From assembly GCA_030141605.1 (NCBI GenBank), contig JAQGDQ010000117.1, positions 372,001 to 436,000 on the forward strand: DNA of 64,000 nucleotides. The letters are read 5' to 3'. Source of the DNA: Tubiluchus corallicola. Lineage: Eukaryota; Priapulida; Priapulimorpha; Priapulimorphida; Tubiluchidae. Positions 48,926-61,513 of the stretch are shown here, in pieces. Made by a program: the position numbers and the translations under genes. Each line of letters opens with the position of its first letter. Position 1 is the first letter of the stretch. Under the pieces are notes generated by a model, which saw only the letters and a list, made by a program, of their open reading frames with translations, was not told where the DNA came from and did no database searches.

Positions 48926-50003
48926 GGCACACAGAGGCCGAGTGTAGGCCTTTATTAAATACCTCCCCCGAGGTGAATGATTACGAGTCAGTTCCAGGTT
49001 CATTTCGAGGAATTCCTCCAATGGAAAACTATGTCTATAACTTTTGTTTACGTATAGCCCTAAACACTAAAGTAGGATCGTCGCAAACGGTAGATTATAA
49101 GTCTGTTTTACAAACAAATCTATATAAAATTTATTATTTATATAAGTATATTTTTGGGTGTTTGTTGATTGTAATGGGGTTGATGGTAAGGCGTTGAAGA
49201 TGGTCGTGATGCCACTGAGATGAGGCGCTAAAACCAGGCTGAAGGGGGTTTACGTTTTCGGCGCGACTATCTGAAAATGTCTAAAAGTCCAACAATCGAC
49301 AAACACGTGCCAAAGGCTCACCAAACAGTCGCAAAATGTTCGCGGGTGTTCGCCATTTTCGTCAAAAGGTGGTTGGCTTCGGAAAAAATTAAAAATGTAT
49401 AAAGTTTGTAGTCGGATTCGCAAAACTTACCACTTCACCTTAGTTGTCCCTCGCCTTCTTTATTCGAAAATTCCATGACATTGTCTTGAAATGATCGCAA
49501 CATACTCGACAAAGCGAAGTGTTGCCGAAGTTGCAAACAAGTAGCTCGAATTTCGTGCGACATTCTCGTGATTTTCACTCGAGAAAAAAGCCCGTATTTC
49601 GCAAAAATGTGTTGAACTTCGCACGAATGATTTGCGACAAAACGCAATCGGCGGAACTTTTTAACAACTGAAACCCTAGCATAATCATGAGCACCATGTT
49701 CATATTCGAAAAAATAAAAATTACTTTACTATGTATATAAGAAAATTGTACCAAGTAATATTAACTTTGCTAGTTATTACATTATTGGTTCGAATTTTTG
49801 TTATTACATTGCGCGTTGCTGTGACGCTGCAGGGTTATTACATTATGCCTTTTTGGGGTCTTACATTGTTTATGCGTTAAGTTTTTTGTTACATCAGTTT
49901 ATCACATTATGCGTTGATTTATTGCATTAATGATTAAGCGTTGATTTTTATTACATTATGCGTTGAATTTTTGTTATTACGTTATCGGGCGTTAGTTGTA
50001 ACA

Positions 50004-51365
50004 CGACCTAATTTTTAATATTCTACGCAGGCATGTACTAGAATAATTCATTGTTTACCTGGGAAATGAATATATATTTATAGTTTTTCTTGTTAAATGC
50101 TGGTTAGTGGTCATTATTGTGTCTTACAATAAACTCGTTGTTGTCCATGGGACTGATGTCTTCACCCAGCTAGAGGTTACCGGGGCTGCGTCAAGATTTG
50201 TCACCTAAATACCTCGTCTAGTGAAACTAATTAAAAAATTCGTCAGTGAGATCACAAAGGCACGAGGCCCTGTGTTGCTAAGCTCGAAAACGGCTACTCG
50301 ATTCGTTGTTTACACACAAAAATGGAAATTGACAGGTGCATAGACCTAAAAAATGAAAAATTTGAATCTGAATCCGCTTAAAGTCAAATTAGAAATTATA
50401 TCTACGTCTTAAACGCTATTCTGAAAACTATAGCGACAACTTTATGTATCTCGTTTTTAATACCACGTGTTAAAAGAATCTAGAATATTGAATTGATCCT
50501 GTTGTAGCTCATTATTTTAGAGTGATGACAGTGAGTACCTATAAATAGCTGACTCTGTTTCAAGAGCAAATATCGTCATGGTTATGGTATCCAAACCTGT
50601 GCAAAGTTTCCTTCAGAAGATGCCTCTTTCTGGTTGATTTTTTTCTGCCTAATAATTTAGTCAATAAAGTCTTCTTTTTTGTAACATAATCTGTATCTGA
50701 CTGTTAATGAAAATTGCTATCCGCGTGAGTGTTTGCCAAGACATCTTTGTGTCGTTCATTTTAATAAATTAGAATTAATATCAATCTGGTTGAATGCCTG
50801 GTTGCAATAATTTTATTGGGTAGGCTCACGAATTTAACAAGTTGTCATAAACAATACAAACTTGAATTGCCTTTAATTTTTATAACTTTCTCTTAACATT
50901 TTTTTCAAGATTTAGGATTGTTTATTCATTGCTTTAAATATTAAAGTTTATATTAATATTTAAGTTTCAAATGTTAAAGCACTGAATTTTTCAATTATCA
51001 TTTATAGATCTAAGTTAGAAAGTACCCAAACTCGATAGCTATTTGTTTGCTTGCGTAAAAAGTATATGTACAATGAAATCCATGAAATCTCTGTCCATCT
51101 CAGTGTTAGAATGTTTATACGTAGGCCTATACCTACATCAATGTGAGGTCAAGATTCTCAAGAAGCGTTCTCTTCGTGTGAGCTTAACCTATTATCATAA
51201 CCATCTTCATAGTCCTACTTCTGTAACTTAAACATAAACTAAACCGTAGAAAAGTAAATACATCTAATCAAAATCGAAATCAATGTTCTCAATAAATCTC
51301 GATAACATCGGACGTATGACAAGTATCATGACTTCAACTTGCAGCAAAAGATGTGCAAAAAGGAT
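50004..51365. other. Spacer without recognised features
   Basis: AT-rich sequence on both strands with only short chance frames; nothing conserved is seen. Confidence 0.4.
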
Positions 51366-51760
51366 GTATACACATACGTGCGGATGCGGCGACGGCATGC
51401 GCGAATCGCGTGAAAAGTCCGGCAGTTACAGTTCAGCTAGTGACAACGATTACCGACTGCGGAATGCGGCAACGCAGGTTCTGTTTTTTGTTAATTTTCG
51501 CTTATCAAGGAGTAAACAACGCGCAGTTTTTAGCGCGTAAAGTAAGTTTTTTGTATGATTTTATTTTTGACACACACTCATCGCGTTCTTGCTTTACGAA
51601 TTTTTTTACGTGAATGCGTAATGGATACAATTCTAGGAGTAGTGTTCGTTCTCGCAAAATCGGACGCATGTGAATGTTTCGCCGCGTCGATAAGCGAATC
51701 GTACATTCCGCAGCTACCGTCGCCACATTAACACCGTTGCCGTATGTGCTTGTAATATAC
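51366..51760. mobile_element. CpG-rich TIR element
   Basis: The left end has GTATACACATACG and GGATGCGGCGACGG. The right end, on the minus strand, has GTATATTACAAGCACATACG and TAATGTGGCGACGG. The interior is much richer in CpG and TTCGCG-type motifs than its surroundings. Short frames on both strands look incidental. Confidence 0.45.
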
Positions 51761-52154
51761 ATGCCTCATATTAAGCTTTTCTTATAAACTATAAGTTTTG
51801 GTGATTGTATGCACGCTTGGCTAATTGAAAAATGTTTTAATTGCATTCTAATTAGCTCTTACTTTCTATATGTAGGTAACACACACGCACAGTGTAGGTA
51901 GCATGTTATAATTGTCGTTGTCTGAAAGCAGCGTCACCTTTATTGAACTCAGGTGAGTGGATGTCAAGCATGTCATTGGAAATTATATAATGACCAAGTG
52001 CTGATATAACTGACTTGACGGGCTGTTCATTTAGAATTAGGTGTTGTGATGATGAGTAGAAGTAGCGCAAAAATCTGTTATTTCTCTAACTAATCTATAA
52101 CGTCTTTTGGTTGCTCTTCAACTGTTACGCTTTTAAAATTTTAAAATTGTTATA

Positions 52155-55100
52155 ATGAAACTTCTCGGATTGCTGCTGTGCTACTTGGTAAGACATTTTT
52201 TATTATTTTGTGCTCGCAGGTGTCTAGTACAGCAAAAAACATTCTTTTTTACGATTATCAGATGAAAAAGTACAATGACACACTTTCAACTCTAGTCAAA
52301 AATATTGTATACCAGCTAAAAAATCTTAGATTATTTATGATAATAGAATCAAATTTAATGCAAAACTTAACTCCGTTTGTATTAACTCACTTGCCAAATA
52401 CCAAAAGTTCTTCTGAGTGGGCTACATGACGCAGTATCACTTCCTGGATATTGTCTTCCTTTTTATTAATGAATATTTATTTGGCTGCGTTACAATTCAG
52501 CAAACGCTCTTGTTACTGTATATATGCGCAAGTCAAGCAGTATAGGAGTTAAGCTTGTCGTTTCAATGTACTTTTTCATCTGATATGTGCAATAAGAAAT
52601 TATTTTTGCGTTCAAATTGAAACTTTGACTAATGAAGGTTATACTGTCTATTGATCGTCACCATTTTGTTGTTTTTGCTGCATGGCTTGGCTGGCTAGTT
52701 GGTTGGTTCTTGGCTAATTGGCTTGGTAGTTAGTTAGTTGGTTACTTCATTCGTTCATTAAGTCACTCTTTCGCTCTTCGTTTTGTTTCTTTATTCGTTC
52801 ATTTGTAAGTATGCCAATTCATTCATTAACAGTATTAATGGTAAAGAGAATACATTGTTTAGGTAGGTGTGACCTTTGCGAGCTCTGACGACACACAGTT
52901 GCCGTATAACAAAGGAGAGCGCAGTTATATAGGATATATACCACCTCCACGTAAGCGCTTTAGTTTATATTCTATGAAATCCTATTATGCTTACAGTAAC
53001 CTTTTTCCGTCTCATCAATAATACTATTTTTAAATAACATTGAAGAGCAATTATAATACATCCCAAGCAATGAGCAAGTTAATAAAAATTTAATATTGGT
53101 GTGTTAAGAAACAAATAACGCAATCACACGAAATCATTATCTAACAGCTTGTTAGAATTATAATGAAATGGTTTTCAAATTTCACATCTTTTATTTTAGC
53201 TTCAAACAATCGTCATGGAAATTCAGGATATGGCAACAATGGTAACACAATGCTGCCATTTTCACGAGGCGAGAGCTCTTACGTTGGAAATGTCCCGCCT
53301 GGTCGTGGTAAATTGACAACTTTTATAGTCCTTTAATTTAATTTTCGCAAAATGCTAAAAACTTTTAGCGTAAATACTGTAATAATTTTGGCACTAAGGC
53401 AAATCTCGGATTAATGTTAGAAGCTACTCCCTAACATATTTACTTATTACTTTACTGGTAGAGTGATTTGTTTGGTAAATTTCAATTTATCTAATAAATC
53501 AATGTATAATGAAGTGCCTTTTAAAGGTAATATTAATATAATAAATGTTACTGAATATCATGAGCTAGAATGCACCAGGAATAAAATTATTCTAAATTTC
53601 ATCTTATATAATTTGCTTAATTTAGACGAGCGAAAAATGTTTTCAGATAATGCAGGAGGCAATTCTAATCAAAATCGAAGAAATGTGAAAACAGTAACAT
53701 CCATATATGATCCTGCCAAGAATACTGGTGATGGAGGTTATGGCGAACGTCGAAATCCTGATAGTGGTAACAATGGTAACAGTTTTACTGGTACCTTTGA
53801 CAACATTGATAATGATAACAATTTTCGCATCAGTGGCAACTTGAACAATGGCTATGGTGGTGACGATGGTTCTAGTTCAAGTTATGATGGGATGAATAAT
53901 TTCAATAGTGGCTTTGGCAACTCCAATAACGATTTTAATAATTTTAACAATGGTTATGATAACTCAGATAATGGTTATAGTAATTCCAATAGGGAAGTTG
54001 GTAATTTCAATAGCGATCACAGCAGTTTTAATAATGATATAGTTAATTTCAACAATGGCAATGATAACGCAAACATTGGTTATGGGAATACTAACAGGAG
54101 AACTGGTAGTTTAAATAGTGGTTACGTGAACTCCAACAATGATTTTGGTAATTCCAACAATGGTTATGGTAATTCCAACAGAGGAGTTGGTAATTTCAAT
54201 AGCGGTTATAGCAACTCCAACAATGATTTCGATAATATGGAAAATGATTACGATAACTCAGACAATGGTTATGGTAATTCTAACAGGAGAGTTGGTAATT
54301 CCAATAAGGGTTATGACAACTCCAACAACAATTTTCAAATGAATAACAATGGTTATGATAATTTCAACAATGGGTATGGCAACTCAAACAGGAGAGTTGA
54401 TAATTCCAATAGTGGTCATGACAACTCCAATAATAATTTTAGAATGGATAACAATGGTTATGATAATTTCAACAGTGGGTATGGTAATTCTAACAGAGGT
54501 TATGGTAATTCAGGTGATGGGTTTAGTAATTTCAATAATGAATATGATAAGACAGACAATGACAATTTCAACAGGGGATTTGACGATTCCAATAGCGGTT
54601 ATAGCAATTCCAACAATGGTTACGAAAATTTCAACAATGGGTATGATGACTCTAACAATGAATTTAGTCAGTCTAACAATGGATATGATAATTCCAATAG
54701 CGGTTACGGTGATTCCAACAATGGTTATGGTAATACCAACAACAACTTTGGTAATTCCAACAATGGCTATGGTAATACCAACAACAACTTTGGTAATTCC
54801 AACAATGGCTATGGTAGCGCCAACAACCACTTTGACAATTCCAACGAAGGTTACGGTAATACCAACAACTTTGACAATTCCAACAATGGCTATGGTAATA
54901 CCAACAGTAACTTTGGTAATTCGAACAATGGCAATCGTAATACCAATACTCTTGGAAATTTCGGAAACAGTAACTTTGGGAATAGCAACATTGGAAACCT
55001 TGGAAACAGTAATTTTGGCAACTTCGGTGGAACTTTTGGAAGCACCAGCTTAGGCGGTAACTTTGGAAATGGTAATTTTGGCGGCACCTTTGGTAATACT

Positions 55101-55232
55101 GGCTTTGGAAATGCAAATTTTGGAAATGTTGGTGGCAGTAATCCCAACGGTGCAGTCAGGAAAACTTCAAAGGGATATAATTCTGTTGTTAACTCATTTC
55201 AAAACACAAAAGGCCAAAGATACAATAGATAG
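52155..55232 (+). CDS. Secreted Asn-rich heptad-repeat protein
   Basis: Four exons: 52155-52187, 52863-52950, 53200-53307 and 53647-55232. They total 1815 nt and 604 aa. Exon 1 (MKLLGLLLCYL) plus VGVTFA of exon 2 form a signal peptide of about 17 residues. Exon 2 carries LPYNKGERSYIGYIPPP and exon 3 carries LPFSRGESSYVGNVPPG, two copies of one motif. Exon 3 is symmetrical (phase 1-1). The large last exon encodes a heptad array, consensus (Y/F)(G/D)N(S/T)NN(G/N), clearest around 54700-54950. It then gives a GNFGN/GGTFG region and a basic tail ending GQRYNR. No Cys follows the signal region. The protein looks like an extracellular structural or matrix protein, but I do not recognise the family. 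The paralogue at 61514 supports the model. The exon 4 acceptor (TTTTCAG, 53640-53646) is chosen for phase and position. Confidence 0.8.
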
Positions 55233-55563
55233 CGAGATAGTTTACACTGCTAACAAATAATATTACAACAACATGATGTATGAACGGCTGCCATTGTTGA
55301 AGATTTGTACCTGTGTCTTTTGTATATGTTCATGGCGTAGTCGATTTTATTTTATGTGAAATCAGAAACTAGTTTTCTGAAATGTTAAATTTCCATATAG
55401 ACCTAATATATAAGATTATACAATCGTTCATTTGTATTTTATAAATTATCAAAAGCATTTTCTAAAAAGAAATTCACATAAAATTGTTGTTTGCGTTTCT
55501 CTTACTTGGTCGTCTGCAAATGTAATTATAGTGTTTCGTTTAGTGCAGAACAAAACGTCGATA

Positions 55564-55569
55564 AATAAA
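55564..55569 (+). terminator. Possible polyadenylation signal of the Asn-rich gene
   Basis: AATAAA, 332 bp after the stop codon. Confidence 0.35.
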
Positions 55570-56504
55570 TTTACGTATTTTAAATGCTAAATGTCCAGCC
55601 TTTAATAATCTACTATTTTAAATGAAGAGGCGCGGTTCTTGTTGCTCAATATTAATTGATTCAAGCCGTTTCAACAAGCTATTATTTTCTTCGCTTTTCA
55701 CAGTTTAATCACAATTGAATTTGCCACCCATTAATTCTGCTGTTCTACTATAACTTGACGAGGTTCAATGATTTCGATTTCACGTGTGATAAGATCACCC
55801 TTGCGTTGCCGTGTTCCGGTTACAACAGCGGATGCAGGTCAGCGCTCATGTATGTAGGATTAAGGTCATTTTAAATTAAATGTGCTAATCAGTTGCACAG
55901 AGAATTTCACGAGTGAAATAGTCACAGAACTGCGTGCTTTTTCTAAATTTTTGTATGCGTACCTAAAAGTGATCACAGAAAAATACTTCTGACACAAGAA
56001 CTTACTCACATGCAAATTTTTGTTTAACCCATCATGTACAATCAGCTACGTTAAGTAGTTATAAATATAATAGATAAATACTATATAACCATATTTACAA
56101 AAAAGTGAAACGCATACCAACGCCCTTAAATGACTTTGCCTACTTGTATACCCTTTTATACTACAAGCAGGCAATGTGCACCCAAACGATAAATTAAATA
56201 CACAGCTAATTTATATGAATTTGATTTATCACAAATTGTTTGTTTGTAATTTTTATTACTAGTTACTGTTACCAATTAAAATTTCCAGTGCTCTCAAACA
56301 TACGAATGAAAATGTTCTTTATTCTGAGCGAGTATCATACAAAAATGACAGGTCTTTTTCGCCATAAAAGAAATATGGGTTATATTGAGATTTTGAGGGT
56401 TTTAGGTTAGTGAACATTTGGGCTGTGGGCACCAGACTAGTGTATCTTTTTATCAACACAAGTGCTGCAGAACGTGTTTGCCGCGGACACTGTACTGTTA
56501 CCGA
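55570..56504. other. Spacer, nothing recognised
   Basis: AT-rich, with no conserved exon or repeat noticed. Confidence 0.4.
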
Positions 56505-56813
56505 CTTACCTACCAACCTACCAACCAACCAACCTACCTACCTACCTACCTACCTACACCTACCTACACCTACCTACCTATCTACCTACCTACCTACACC
56601 TACCTACCTACCTATCTACCTACCTACACCTACCTATCTACCTACCTACCTGCCTGCCTACCTACCTACCTACCTACACCTACCTACCTACACCTACCTA
56701 CCTATCTACCTACCTACCTACCTACCTACTTACCTACCTACCTACCTACCTACCTACCTACCTACCTACCTACCTACCTACCTACCTACCTACCTGCCTG
56801 CCTGCCTGCCTAC
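56505..56813. repeat. (CCTA)n tetranucleotide microsatellite
   Basis: About 75 units of CTAC, with interspersed CACCTAC, CTATC and CTGC variants. All three plus-strand frames are open as Leu-Pro-Thr-Tyr repeats, which is an artefact of the 4-bp period and not a gene. Confidence 0.95.
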
Positions 56814-56819
56814 AACTGA

Positions 56820-57170
56820 CAGAGTATCTGCTGCCCAACTATGTCAGTAGGTAGGTTAATAGGTAGATGGACAGTGGGCACTTGCGTTTGTTATAGGTAG
56901 GTAGAAATGTAGGTAAATATGTAAGAAGTTAGAATGACAGTGCTCGCCGCTGCAAATAGATTCTGCAAATATGTGCTAATTAAAACATTCAATGCCTAAG
57001 TATACGCTACCCAAGTGTCCCGTTGCCCAAGTATCTGTTCCCCAACTGTCCACTGTTCCAGTATCACTGTCAAAACATCTGCTGCCAACTGTCCACTGCT
57101 GTCGCTGTCAAAGCGTCTGCTAGTCTACTGTTCACTGCTCAAATGTCCGCTGTCTAAATGACCATGATTG
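56820..57170. repeat. Degenerate CTG(C)CCAA(C/G)TGTC repeats
   Basis: Motifs such as CTGCCCAACTATGTC, TTGCCCAAGTATCTG, CCCCAACTGTCCACTG and GCCAACTGTCCACTG recur at irregular short spacing. This suggests an old minisatellite next to the CCTA array. Confidence 0.45.
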
Positions 57171-60100
57171 CTTTTCGGACCACATCACTAATGTAGTCCC
57201 AGGAAAACACACATCAGTCAGTCCTGGCTTTTCTCTTTTGTTTGAACTAGGGTCACTTGAGCTTCTGCATCACAGTTACTGCAGCCGCAGACACCACTGC
57301 CGCTGGTATGAGAGAATATTTTTGAATAGACAGTGTGTCCGCTAGCCATTAGCCATTACGTAGGCCTAAGAAAAAGTCCATGTGATTGTGACGATTATGA
57401 CAATGAAAGATGAGAACTAACAAAGATAGCTGCAAAACAGCGCAATGCAAAGAGCTAGCAAATCAAACTTATTCATTTTACCCAAAATTTCAAGGTTTTC
57501 ATTGTCAATTTGGGAGCTAGTATAAACGGAAGCTTAGTTAAATTTCCATTCGCAATTTCATTCACTTTAAAAAACATAAAGGAGACAGTAATACAGACTA
57601 ACAATCACAATTATGTTTGTAAATGCGTATGAAAACAGACGTGACACCTTAATTGACATGAATGATACTTGATTGTTGAGGTTTTACAGATCATCGCTGT
57701 TTCTTGCGTTAATTATTTATAGGCCTTACTTACTACTGAACCTAAGTTCTGCTCATAACTAGTCGGTTTACAGAGATTACTGGTTTTTTTTAATAATTGT
57801 CATTATATGATTGTAAAATTTATACAAAAATAAAAAGAGACCGTTTTGAACTCAATGTCATGCTATCGTGTGATGGTAACATGTGTTAGAAATAATTAAC
57901 ACCGTGTAAAAACACATTGTAATTGTTTTTACACGCTTTGCCACTATATGTCTGTGTTATGCAGCAGTGTACAATTGTAAATACTTTCAATACGTCCGCG
58001 ATGTTTCTGCTTGAGATCCCAGTATGAAAGGGAAACACCGGCTTACTCTAGTAAGACTAATTCGCAACAACCTTGAACTAGAGAGGAAATTTTGTGGGTC
58101 AGAATCAGCAGCAAGCAAGTACGCATGAATTCGGGATTAGTTCAAGCTCATTCAGAAGGAATCTTTGTAAGTAAGAGGCTGCATGGTCTACTTCCATACA
58201 AATTAACCTGTTTAATGAAAGTAAACACACTTTCCCTTTTATACGAGCATTATGTGCATATGGGGCACTAACGGATTTTACTATAAATGCTATTGTGTAG
58301 AGTGTAGCATAATCAAGAAAATTGAGGGATATTACTGCGATCAAATTCTTATCCATAGTCACAAGATCATTGCCATCGAATACATCACAAATATAAAGCG
58401 CGCTTTTTATTTTATTTACTTATCGCTTGCTTCATTTTGAATATTCACTTAGAGGCGCTAATTTAGTAATTGTAGATCTAATTAGCGGTTCCCATTAAGC
58501 ATTTATTTTAATAGAATCTCAATTGCGATGATGAATTCCTGATTAGAAACACTCCTCGAAAACAGATGCTGCTGTGTCCCAAAAGGATGCCAATGACCCA
58601 AAAATTCGTTCGTTAATTAATGAATAATTTTAGTTATTTGCAGAAAAGCGTCAAGCTCACCTCCAGTAAAACTTCCTGAGGTAATTTCACTCAGATTCAA
58701 ATTAATGCTTTCTGGTAATTTTATTATTACATAGCAACGAATGAAAAGAACTTTTAAAGCAAAGCGTAACTATGTCAAGGCAGATTTAGACTTCGATGAT
58801 AATCATTTGTCATAATTTATCATCTAAATTGAACGTTTTACACTATACGTGCAAGTAGGAATAATGGGAAAACATTTCTAACTTTTATTGGTAAATATTC
58901 GATCTATAAATTCAGCGTCCAAGTTCAATTCCACCTTTAATTACAATTTTGAGCTTATATTCTTGTTCTGTATAGTGAACAAATTGCACCTTTTGTGACA
59001 GCTAAATCATGTATTAAGGAAGATGGTGTGTACTGTGTAAATGGCCATGCACAATCGCATGAACTTTCTTTAAAAGCCAATAAGGTATACATGTTTCAGA
59101 TCCTGTTACGAGATTGCGCAATATGGTTTTGTAACATTTGTGACATATTACATTAAAGTGCTTAAAACACTAGTTTCGTAATTTACAGAAATTTTTGAAA
59201 CCAGTGCTTCATCCAGTTTAATTTGATATCTAAGTCAATAATTATCTGTCGGGCGACTCGATGGCAATCGATTTCCCTGAATGTTATACATTAAATTTCG
59301 AAAATAAAAGTTTAACTAAGCCTCTGATAGCAAGCAGCAACCCTCTTTGATACTTAATTGGAACAAAGGGACTTTTCTACACATTCTAAAAAGCTGTCAA
59401 AAGATGCTGTCACGGTATAACTACATACATTACATGTAGAGATCAGCAGCCTCAGCCTCATTCAGTAATACACAGTATTTGCTGTTTTATCCAATGTAAC
59501 AGTCAGTGACGGTATTATACCAACTAACATGATTCAAACAAATCAACGAATAACCTAATATAGTGTTAAAATATAATTCACAAATTATTCTTCTTCAGCT
59601 AGCAACTTTGTTTGAAATATGTCTTAATAAAGCCCGTACACATAGGGAGCAAAGATACCCAGATACTCCAACTTTGCTATACTGATATTTTAGAGTCGGG
59701 ACGTTCACGTAAACTTTTATGTATTGAAATGGGATTTTGTGGGTATATCAACACAGAAAACCGAATCAGGTTAAATCATTTGTACTGTAAATTACTTAAT
59801 TTATCTAAACATAATTTTCGGAAATTAGTTCAAAACGTAAGCAAAATTTCTCTACTGTCTTCATTTTCAATTTGCAGGCCAAAATATTCTTCTCGCGGTG
59901 TTCCTGGGATGACGTCCCACTCATCAAAATTATCAACTAGTCGTAATACAAATATTTAAAATTGAGGTTTATTGGTCCAGTTCATACAATTATAAACTAT
60001 GGGATTTTTTTATTACTAATTAAACTATATTTTATTCTAATATTGTGCTTCTAATATGTTCTTTTTCGCTCGTATTGCGAAATTACGAATGTTATGTTTG

Positions 60101-60848
60101 TAATATACATCTTCTATCATGACAGAAAGACAGTATAAGATTTATAGGCGTAGATTATGAGTGAACTTATTTTATAGTTTTAGTAAAACTTGTTTTAACA
60201 TTATCTTTTGTCAATAACACAGAAATAATTATTAATAATTTTTCTGCTTCCACAGACTGAAATGTCACGTTTATTCATTTATTTTCAGTGAGAATCTTCT
60301 ATTTCATATATCCGTCAAGTAGCTGTTTCTTCAATAAATTGGGAACAATAATTTCAAGACCGACTCTTTTCTTCCTTCGATGTCGAAAACTTCCGAACAA
60401 TGCAAACATATGAACTTGAAAAGTAAACAAGCTGGTGAAAGTTGGGTCATCAGTGGCGTAATTTACCGAAAATGGGCTATGCCACTTTCGTGGGCGTGAG
60501 TTGGCGTTTTAGATAAAAGTCGTAAGTCCGAGTTTGTTAGAAAATATATGATTTAGAATTATGATAACTTTAAGAAATGATAAAATAAAATTTATTATCA
60601 TCGTCTGTTGTTGCATTAAGTAATTTTAAATTGTTCGTTACGTTGAAAATATCGCACTTTTACCTCTGAAAATGCAACTGCTGCATCTTTTGCAAGCTTC
60701 ACGTGGTGGTCAACACCAACAGGTGCGCAGAATTATCGCAGCATCAGCGCATAGAAATGGGCCACTTTTCCGCCACTCAAGAGACGCAAACAATAAAAAC
60801 TTTGCATCTTCAAAGAAGCTGAATCCGTGTCACGGGAAGGATACGCTC
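57171..60848. other. Spacer between the two secreted-protein genes
   Basis: No confident gene. Weak exon-like pieces with splice signals occur on the plus strand at 58644-58680, 58981-59078 and 59879-59938. Their phases do not join into one convincing model. The rest is AT-rich without recognised repeats. Confidence 0.3.
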
Positions 60849-60857
60849 TATATATAA
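60849..60857 (+). promoter_or_regulatory. TATA box candidate of the Gly-rich gene
   Basis: TATATATAA lies about 660 bp upstream of the start codon. A likely non-coding first exon (about 60880-60910) with donor AAG|GTACTA follows. The matching acceptor TTTTAG ends at 61484, so a 5' UTR intron of 61-61.5 kb is inferred. Confidence 0.4.
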
Positions 60858-61513
60858 TTCAGGATGCAGAGACGAAAAGCCAACTTTCGATTTCTTCGTG
60901 GTCAGAGAAGGTACTAATTTAGACGAGTGTGGCAAATAGTAGACTCGCGAATCATATCGTATTTTTTATTTTAAAGAAGCGTGCTTACCATTTTTTTAGT
61001 TTTTAGTTTTCGTCGGCTATTGTGTTAAAATGTGTTCCCTTATTACCGTAAAGTGTACAGAAAACTCAATCGTTGTTTTAATTCGAGTCCTTTACGTTAA
61101 ATTTACGAAATTATTGATAAAGGCAGAGTTAAATATTCTTGTACATATGCCGTTGCTTGTGTCAAAAATTGTTTTCTTTCAATAACATTCGTATTGAAAT
61201 CTAAAGGGTATGAGACAAACTGGAAATTGTGTGCTTACTTGTACAAACTATAGTGGCAGCTAGTCATCAGTGAATGATATTTAAGGTTACCCCATTCGTC
61301 ACTTTAAGCAAACGCAGTGATTGAATGTTTGAATGTCATCCATGTATTAATGATTATTTAAAACTGATATGGTCCGTACTGTCAGTTTTGAGTGACAATC
61401 GTGAACATGAGTACTATTTCAGGTCAAAACATAAAAAATATGTAAATTAAATTGATTAATGACCGTCTCTCTTTTTCATTTTAGTGATCTTCACCTACTC
61501 GAACGCAGGCAAG

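Larger units (their letters stand above)
47720..50003. mobile_element. Apparent non-autonomous DNA transposon with subterminal repeats
   Basis: The ends are TGTTACAACT and AGTTGTAACA. Next to each end are CGCCCGAT motifs and arrays of CGCATAATGTA(G/A)TAA (left, 47740-47830) and its complement TTACATTATGCGTTGA (right, 49785-49985). The flanks CGGCC (left) and CGACC (right) could be a decayed 5-bp target duplication. The interior holds a minisatellite (47925-48225) and a duplicated segment, but no transposase frame. Superfamily unknown. Confidence 0.6.

Noticed and set aside
54349-55116. Long Ile/Met/Thr-rich plus frame and Tyr/Gln/Cys-rich minus frames
   Set aside because: They are shadows of the Asn-rich heptad array, which has the signal peptide, the splice-phase support and the paralogue.
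56410-56854. Three overlapping long plus-strand frames of Leu-Pro-Thr-Tyr repeats
   Set aside because: They are the translation of a (CCTA)n tetranucleotide repeat in all three frames, with no start context, splice sites or flanking domain.
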